Assembly (NCBI GenBank): GCA_946411525.1
Contig: CAMKEI010000022.1
Location: 1-35,188, forward strand
DNA: 35,188 nt
From: an uncultured Clostridia bacterium
GTDB taxonomy: Bacteria; Bacillota; Clostridia; Christensenellales; Aristaeellaceae
Reading direction: 5' to 3'
Under the pieces are notes generated by a model. That model saw only the letters and a list, made by a program, of their open reading frames with translations, was not told where the DNA came from and searched no databases. Below, piece by piece: positions 30,041-35,188 of this stretch. The position numbers and the translations under genes were made by a program. Each line of letters opens with the position of its first letter. Position 1 is the first letter of the stretch.

Positions 30041-31216
30041 ATGGACAATTTCACCTTCTATTCTCCCACCTGTTTTGTTTTCGGAAAAAACGCGGAAAAC
30101 CAGGCCGGCGCGCTGGTGAAGCGCTTCGGCGGTAGCCGGGTGCTGATCCACTACGGTGGCGGCAGCGCGGTGCGTTCCGGGCTGATCGGCCGGGTGCAGG
30201 CATCCCTGGAAGCGGAAGGCCTTCCCTGCTTCCTGCTGGGAGGGGTCAAACCCAATCCCCGCAGCGGCTTGGTCTATGAAGGAATCAGCCTGTGCCGGAA
30301 GGAAAAGATCGATTTCATCCTCGCCGTGGGCGGCGGCAGTTCCATTGACTCCGCCAAGGCCATCGCGGCCGGCACCGTCTACGACGGCGATTTCTGGGAT
30401 TTCTACAGCGGAAAGCGCATTGAGCAGGCCCTTCCGGTTGGCACCGTGCTGACCATCTCCGCCGCGGGCAGCGAAGGCAGCCCGGACAGTGTCATCACCC
30501 GGGAGGACGGCATGTTCAAGCGCGGCGCCAGCGGGGACGCCATCCGGCCGAAGTTTTCCATCCTGAACCCCGCCCTGACCCAGACCCTCCCGGCCTTCCA
30601 GACGGCCGCCGGCATCACGGACATCATGGCCCACCTGTATGAGCGGTACCTGACCAACACGAAGGAAGTGGAAGTCACAGACCGGCTGATTGAGGCCCTG
30701 CTCCTTACCATGATCCACGAGGGCCCCCGCGTGATCGCGGATCCGGACAACTATGAAGCCCGGGCCAACATCATGTGGGCCGGCATGATGGCGCACAATA
30801 ATTCCTGCGGCGTCGGCCGCAGCCAGGACTGGAACAGTCATAACATTGAGCATGAACTCTCTGCCCTGTACGACTGCGCGCACGGGGCCGGCCTCGCGGT
30901 CACCCTGCCGGCGGTTTTCACCTACGTGATGGAGCATGACGTGATGCGCTTCGCCCAGGTTGCCGTCCGGGTCTGGGGCTGCCAGATGGACTTCGCCCAT
31001 CCGGAAGTGACCGCCCGCGAAGGCATCCGCAGGCTGCAGCAGTTCTTCGTCTCCATCGGCATGCCCCGGAATTTCGCCGAGCTCGGCGCCAGAGAAGAGG
31101 ATATCCCCGTGCTGGTGAACTCCCTCTGCCGGGGCGACGGCCGCCAGGGCAGCATCTCCGGTTTCGTTACCCTGGATGAAGAGGACTGCGCGAATATCTA
31201 CCGGCTGATGGTCTGA
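30041..31216 (+). CDS. iron-containing alcohol dehydrogenase (YqhD/Bdh-like)
   Basis: A 391-residue group III alcohol dehydrogenase. The NAD(P)-binding region has GGGSAVRSG and AVGGGSSIDSAKAIAA (about 91-110), with D102 of the GGGS-xxD motif. The metal ligands are supplied by GITDIMAHLYERY (D and H) and by HNIEHELSALYDCAHGAGLAV (two His; given in part). It is closest in wording to NADPH-dependent YqhD and butanol dehydrogenases, which reduce aldehydes. Control by a MerR-type promoter suggests aldehyde detoxification rather than central fermentation. AAAGGA lies upstream of the ATG. Confidence 0.95.
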   Translation: MDNFTFYSPTCFVFGKNAENQAGALVKRFGGSRVLIHYGGGSAVRSGLIGRVQASLEAEGLPCFLLGGVKPNPRSGLVYEGISLCRKEKIDFILAVGGGSSIDSAKAIAAGTVYDGDFWDFYSGKRIEQALPVGTVLTISAAGSEGSPDSVITREDGMFKRGASGDAIRPKFSILNPALTQTLPAFQTAAGITDIMAHLYERYLTNTKEVEVTDRLIEALLLTMIHEGPRVIADPDNYEARANIMWAGMMAHNNSCGVGRSQDWNSHNIEHELSALYDCAHGAGLAVTLPAVFTYVMEHDVMRFAQVAVRVWGCQMDFAHPEVTAREGIRRLQQFFVSIGMPRNFAELGAREEDIPVLVNSLCRGDGRQGSISGFVTLDEEDCANIYRLMV

Positions 31217-31236
31217 TCCGGTTTTTCGTCCTGTGT

Positions 31237-31268
31237 AAATGAAGGATCTTTGTATTCTTCATTTTGTT
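31237..31268 (+). terminator. weak hairpin after the alcohol dehydrogenase
   Basis: AAATGAAG, 12 nt, CTTCATTTTGTT. An AT-rich 8 bp stem with a poor T tract. It may be only a partial terminator before the ABC genes. Confidence 0.4.
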
Positions 31269-31299
31269 CAGCGTGACTGTTGTGAGGATATAAAGCGTT

Positions 31300-33042
31300 A
31301 TGCGCAAACAATTTGAGTGGCTGTGGAAGAACATGGACCCGCCGTACCGGCGCCGTCATGTAATCGCGTTGTGCGTCTGTGCGTTCACCTGCCTGCTTCT
31401 GCTTGTCAATCCCGCCCTCTCCCGCCGCCTGATTGACGACGTGATTATGGCGGGAAATCCCGATCCCCTGCTGTCCATCCTGGCGGTCATGCTCGTGGTA
31501 AAGCTTGGCCGCGAGGGGTTGCGCTATATGATGGTGATCTTTCTGGAAAAGGATTCGCAGAACGTCGTCTTCAATCTGCGCCGCCATTTGTTCACCAGGA
31601 TGCAGTACAGCGACATGCCTTTCTTCGATGCGCACCGCACCGGAGACCTGATGACCCGCATGAGCGCGGACCTGGACTGGTGCCGTCATTTCCTGGCTTA
31701 TATTGATTACCGCATCATCGACGCAGTCTGCACTTTCGTTTTCGCCACGGTCTATCTGGTCACAGTGAATTGGAAGCTGACCCTGCTGCTGATCGTCATT
31801 ACCCCCGTTCTGCTGGTCATCTCCCGCTTCCTGTCCCGACACATCCGGCCCCGGTTCATGTTCATGCGGGAACGCCTTGCCGATATGAACACCGCTGCCC
31901 AGGAAAACATCGCCGGTAACCGGGTCGTCAAGGCCTTTGCCCGGGAGGAATACGAAAAAGAGCGCTTCGAGAAAAAGAACCGTGCTTTCATGGACAGCCA
32001 CCTGCGCATCAACAAGCTGTGGCTCTCCTTCTTTCCAGTCATCGAGCTGCTTGTCAATGCCATCCAGCTGGTTACGGTCTTCGTGGGCGGCTTGTTTATC
32101 ATCCGGGGCGAACTGACTCCCGGCCAGCTGGCAATCTTCACCGGCCTGAGCTGGGCCGTTTCCAACCCCATGCGTGAACTGGGCAACCTGATCAACGACC
32201 TGCAGCGCTTCTCCACTTCTGCTGCGAAGGTGATCGAGCTTTATTATGCGAAGCCTTCCGTCACAGACGCTCCGGACGCTGTTGCTCATGAGCGGATACA
32301 GGGAAAAATCGAATTCGATCATGTCTCCTTCTCCTATGATAATAAGCCTGTCCTGACCGATGTGACCTTCGCTGTGGAACCCGGGCAGACCGTGGCGGTG
32401 ATGGGACCCACCGGTAGCGGCAAAACCACCCTCATCAGCCTGCTTGCCCGCTTCTATGATGTCACGGAAGGCGAAATCCGGGTGGATGACTGCAATGTGA
32501 AACAATGGCGTCTGAACGAGCTTCGCGGCGGAATCGGCACCGCCACACAGGATGTGTTCCTCTTCTCGGATACTGTGGAAGGCAATATCGCCTTCGGAAA
32601 TCAGGATCTGACCCTGGATGAGGTAAAGGATTTTGCCCGCCGGGCGGATGCCGCGGAATTCGCTGATAAACTGCCGGAGGGATATGACACGATCATCGGT
32701 GAGCGCGGCGTAGGTCTCTCCGGCGGCCAGCGCCAGCGCATTGCCCTGGCCCGCGCTCTGGCTGTACGCCCCGGCGTTCTCATCATGGACGACACAACCT
32801 CCGCCGTGGACAGCGAAACGGAGCAGTATATTCAGGACCAGCTGCGCCATTTGCCTTTCGATTGCACAAAATTCATCATCGCCCAGCGGATCTCTTCCAT
32901 GCGGGATGCGGATCTGATCCTGGTTCTGCAGGACGGCAGGATCACTGAACGCGGCACGCATAGGGAATTGCTTGAACAGCGCGGCTATTACTGGCAGACT
33001 TACTGTCTTCAGTACGGTATTCCGTTTGAGGAGGTGAGCTGA
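31300..33042 (+). CDS. ABC exporter half-transporter, degenerate-site subunit
   Basis: A 580-residue protein with six membrane helices (about 1-310) fused to an ATPase. Walker A is GPTGSGKTT (about 369-377), the signature LSGGQRQRIALARAL (about 473-487) is canonical, and Walker B is VLIMDDTTSAVD, in which the catalytic Glu is Asp (D498). The H-loop is FIIAQRIS, with Gln for His. These changes mark the non-catalytic site of heterodimeric exporters such as TM287/288, LmrCD or BmrCD, which export drugs or lipids. The partner starts at the next base after the stop. Confidence 0.94.
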   Translation: MRKQFEWLWKNMDPPYRRRHVIALCVCAFTCLLLLVNPALSRRLIDDVIMAGNPDPLLSILAVMLVVKLGREGLRYMMVIFLEKDSQNVVFNLRRHLFTRMQYSDMPFFDAHRTGDLMTRMSADLDWCRHFLAYIDYRIIDAVCTFVFATVYLVTVNWKLTLLLIVITPVLLVISRFLSRHIRPRFMFMRERLADMNTAAQENIAGNRVVKAFAREEYEKERFEKKNRAFMDSHLRINKLWLSFFPVIELLVNAIQLVTVFVGGLFIIRGELTPGQLAIFTGLSWAVSNPMRELGNLINDLQRFSTSAAKVIELYYAKPSVTDAPDAVAHERIQGKIEFDHVSFSYDNKPVLTDVTFAVEPGQTVAVMGPTGSGKTTLISLLARFYDVTEGEIRVDDCNVKQWRLNELRGGIGTATQDVFLFSDTVEGNIAFGNQDLTLDEVKDFARRADAAEFADKLPEGYDTIIGERGVGLSGGQRQRIALARALAVRPGVLIMDDTTSAVDSETEQYIQDQLRHLPFDCTKFIIAQRISSMRDADLILVLQDGRITERGTHRELLEQRGYYWQTYCLQYGIPFEEVS

Positions 33043-34839
33043 GTGGCGCGGAATAAGTTTGACGTCGATGAACGTCTCGAATCCCCGTTCCGGTGGAAGC
33101 ATCTGAAACGGGCCGGAAAATATATCGCACGGCATAAATACAAGATGGTGGCAGCGCTCCTCATGAGCGCTCTGGCCAGCGTCGCTTCCCTGTTCATTCC
33201 CAAGATCACCCAGTGGGTGCTGGACGAAGCCGTTCCGAATCAGGACGCGTCCATGATCGGCAGAATGGCCATGATGTTCGTCGGCATTATTGCGCTGAGC
33301 ATTGTGTTCACCACCATCCGTTCACGCATTATGGCGCATGTAAGCCAGCGGATCATTTACGATATCCGCAGCGACCTGTTCGCGCACCTGCAGAAGCTGC
33401 CTTTCAGCTACTATGACAGCCGTCCCGCCGGAAAGATCCTGGTGCGTGTCATCAATTACGTCAATTCCGTCTCGGATATCCTGTCCAACGGCATCATCAA
33501 CATGATCCTGGAGATCATCAACCTGGTCTTCATTGTGATCTTCATGTATTCCACCGACGCGAAACTGGCCACGGTGATTATCGCGGGTCTGCCGTTCTTC
33601 ATCGGCATCATCATTCTGATCAAGCCCCGTCAGCGCCGTGCCTGGCAGAACCAGAGCAACAAAAACAGCAACTATAACGCCTATCTGGCGGAATCCATCG
33701 ACGGTGTCCACGTCAGCCAGCTGTTCGACCGTCAGGAAGTAAACATCTCTATCATGGAACGGCTCGCCACCGCCTGCCGTCAGGCCTGGCTGCGGGCCAT
33801 CCGGATCAGCAACTGCGTCTGGCTCACCAGTGAGACCATGACCCAGCTTGTCCTGACGTTCCTTTATATCGCAGGCGTATACTGGATGGGTGGCGGAAAA
33901 ATGGTCTCCTTCGGCGTAATCCTCGCCATGGGCCAGTATGTCAGCCGCTTCTGGCAGCCTATCACTAATCTGGCAAACATCTATAACTCCTTTGTCAATA
34001 ACATCGCCTATCTGGAGCGGATCTTCGAGACCATGGACGAGCCCGTGGTCGTGGACGACGCGCCGGATGCCGAAGAACTCCCGCCCATCACCGGGGAAGT
34101 TAATTTTGAGGATGTGACTTTCGCCTACGAGGAAAACCTGAATGTACTGGAGCATATGGATCTGCATGTCCGGGCAGGTGAAAGCATCGCCCTGGTCGGT
34201 CCCACCGGTGCCGGAAAGAGCACTGTTATCAATCTGCTCTGCCGCTTCTATAATCTGAATAGCGGGCGGATCCTGCTCCACAGTGAAGATGGCGCGCACG
34301 ATATCAGCCGGGTGACGCTTCACTCCCTGCGCAGCCAGCTGGGCATCATGCTGCAGGACAGCTTTATCTTCTCCGGTACGCTGATGGATAACATCCGTTA
34401 CGGCCGCCTGGACGCGACCGATGCGGAAGTCATTGAGGCCGCCCGCCGGGTCCGTGCCGATGAGCTCATCCGGAAAATGCCCCAGGGCTATCAGACGGAG
34501 ATCCGGGAACGGGGCGGCAACCTCAGCCAGGGTGAAAAGCAGCTCGTGGCCTTTGCGCGTACCCTGCTCTCCGATCCCGCGATCCTGATCCTGGACGAGG
34601 CGACCTCCTCTATCGATACCCAGACGGAGAAGCTCCTGCAGGAGGGCATCCAGGAGATGCTCAAAGGCCGGACCAGCATCATCGTCGCCCATCGCCTGAG
34701 TACCATCAAGAACTGCGACCGTATCCTCTATATCAGCAATAAGGGCATCGCCGAGATGGGCAGCCATGAAGAACTGATGGCGAAGAAAGGTCTGTATTAC
34801 CAGCTGTATACAGCCCAGGTGCGGGATGACGCAGCTTAA
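33043..34839 (+). CDS. ABC exporter half-transporter, catalytic-site subunit
   Basis: A 598-residue partner. Six membrane helices are followed by an ATPase with Walker A GPTGAGKST, intact Walker B ILILDEATSSID with catalytic Glu, and H-loop SIIVAHRLS. Its signature is altered to LSQGEKQLVAFARTL. The altered signature faces the other subunit's degenerate Walker site, while its own Walker site faces the canonical LSGGQ, as in asymmetric exporters. The start is GTG 33043 with GAGGAGG overlapping the end of the upstream gene; the one-base-next spacing implies coupled translation and a 1:1 heterodimer. Confidence 0.94.
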   Translation: MARNKFDVDERLESPFRWKHLKRAGKYIARHKYKMVAALLMSALASVASLFIPKITQWVLDEAVPNQDASMIGRMAMMFVGIIALSIVFTTIRSRIMAHVSQRIIYDIRSDLFAHLQKLPFSYYDSRPAGKILVRVINYVNSVSDILSNGIINMILEIINLVFIVIFMYSTDAKLATVIIAGLPFFIGIIILIKPRQRRAWQNQSNKNSNYNAYLAESIDGVHVSQLFDRQEVNISIMERLATACRQAWLRAIRISNCVWLTSETMTQLVLTFLYIAGVYWMGGGKMVSFGVILAMGQYVSRFWQPITNLANIYNSFVNNIAYLERIFETMDEPVVVDDAPDAEELPPITGEVNFEDVTFAYEENLNVLEHMDLHVRAGESIALVGPTGAGKSTVINLLCRFYNLNSGRILLHSEDGAHDISRVTLHSLRSQLGIMLQDSFIFSGTLMDNIRYGRLDATDAEVIEAARRVRADELIRKMPQGYQTEIRERGGNLSQGEKQLVAFARTLLSDPAILILDEATSSIDTQTEKLLQEGIQEMLKGRTSIIVAHRLSTIKNCDRILYISNKGIAEMGSHEELMAKKGLYYQLYTAQVRDDAA

Positions 34840-34893
34840 CCCCGAGGTGAAGGATCTCCCCCAACGACGCCGAATAATCAGGAGGTAACAAAA

Positions 34894-35188
34894 ATGGATC
34901 AGCTGAAACACCGTAAGGCAGACGCTAAACTTCAAATTCTCAATCCGGACGGCACCCCGGCCGTCGGCCGCACCGTCCGCGTGGACCAGGTTTCCCATCA
35001 GTTTCTCTTCGGCTGCGGCGCGTTCGACGCCGTGGAAATCATGAAAACGGCCGATGAGCAGAAGAAATCCTTCCTGCTCGACAGGATGGAGAAATGGTTC
35101 GGCCTGTTCAACTACGGCACCCTGCCCTTTTACTGGGGCCGGTATGAGCCCGTGGAAGGGCAGACCGCCTATACCGAGACCATGGCCG
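34894..35188 (+). CDS. GH10 endo-xylanase-like protein, N-terminal fragment
   Basis: The first 98 residues of a protein cut off by the window end. SHQFLFGCGAFDAVE and GLFNYGTLPFYWGRYEPVEGQ (given in part) match the start of the GH10 catalytic barrel (the FNxxTxxNxxKWxxxEP-type region). No signal peptide is visible, and a short beta-rich lead (LQILNPDGTPAVGRTVRV) precedes the barrel. GH10 enzymes cut beta-1,4-xylan. AGGAGG lies 8 nt before the ATG. The gene starts 54 bp after the exporter and has no visible promoter of its own. Confidence 0.85.
   Translation, partial: MDQLKHRKADAKLQILNPDGTPAVGRTVRVDQVSHQFLFGCGAFDAVEIMKTADEQKKSFLLDRMEKWFGLFNYGTLPFYWGRYEPVEGQTAYTETMA

Noticed and set aside
1-35188. 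tRNA, rRNA, CRISPR arrays, insertion sequences, phage attachment sites, replication origin.
   Set aside because: I looked for them on both strands and saw no convincing example; no transposase, integrase or Cas protein is encoded.

Overview
The window looks like chromosomal DNA of a Gram-positive Firmicute of the class Clostridia, probably a fermentative, plant-fibre-degrading gut or rumen organism. The evidence is moderately high GC with strong Shine-Dalgarno sequences, TTGACA/TATAAT promoters and many intrinsic terminators. The gene content agrees: GH51 and GH10 glycosidases, DUF3842, YlmH, a MoxR/DUF58 operon, FeoA/FeoA/FeoB with a FeoB-associated Cys-rich protein, and a heterodimeric ABC exporter. 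The placement is inference; no rRNA or tRNA gene is present to confirm it. No insertion sequence, prophage or CRISPR array was seen.

Layout. 1-5269 (minus): a tight run of three GNAT-type genes, a GH51 arabinofuranosidase and a SAM methyltransferase. 5411-8966 (minus): a MutS2-type ATPase without the Smr nuclease domain, its structured leader with a near-perfect promoter, ylmH (rqcP), and a P-loop kinase-like gene. 9001-15089 (minus): a metal island with a DtxR-family regulator, an FtsX-type ABC transporter, a ZIP transporter, and a ZinT-like secreted protein preceded by a possible Cys-rich mini-protein. 15156-21690 (minus): a kinase fusion, an ECF S-component, DUF3842, a lipoprotein, a DUF58/DUF4129-like membrane protein and a MoxR ATPase joined by 1-4 bp overlaps, then a secreted 5'-nucleotidase C-terminal-domain protein with an attenuator-like leader. 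21955-25967 (minus): AraC regulator, HMA domain protein, and the feoA-feoA-feoB-Cys-rich operon. 26021-27951 (minus): double GNAT, a small peptide gene, and a MerR regulator. 28014-31216: TIM-barrel isomerase (+), Gfo/Idh/MocA oxidoreductase (-) and iron alcohol dehydrogenase (+), the last two divergent around a MerR-type promoter. 31300-35188 (+): a heterodimeric ABC exporter and the start of a GH10 xylanase.

How the parts work together. Nine inverted repeats of the form (G)GTTAG-N6-CTAAC(C) lie at the promoters of the DtxR gene, the FtsX-type ABC system, the ZIP gene, the ZinT-like gene, feoA and feoB. The local DtxR-family protein is therefore very probably the metal-responsive repressor of a regulon spread over about 16 kb. 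The MerR protein, which has a Cys pair where AdhR/NmlR carries its sensor Cys, has a related operator at its own gene and at the alcohol dehydrogenase.

The most novel item is a pair of homologous transcription units 18 kb apart (9001-9222 and 27146-27366, both minus). Each has a TTGACG-17-TATACT promoter, a nearly identical short 5' leader, a 30-residue Met-rich ORF ending in GxxFTYxHPK, and a strong terminator. They encode transcripts of about 185 nt that match no family I recognise. They lie downstream of the DtxR and MerR genes respectively.
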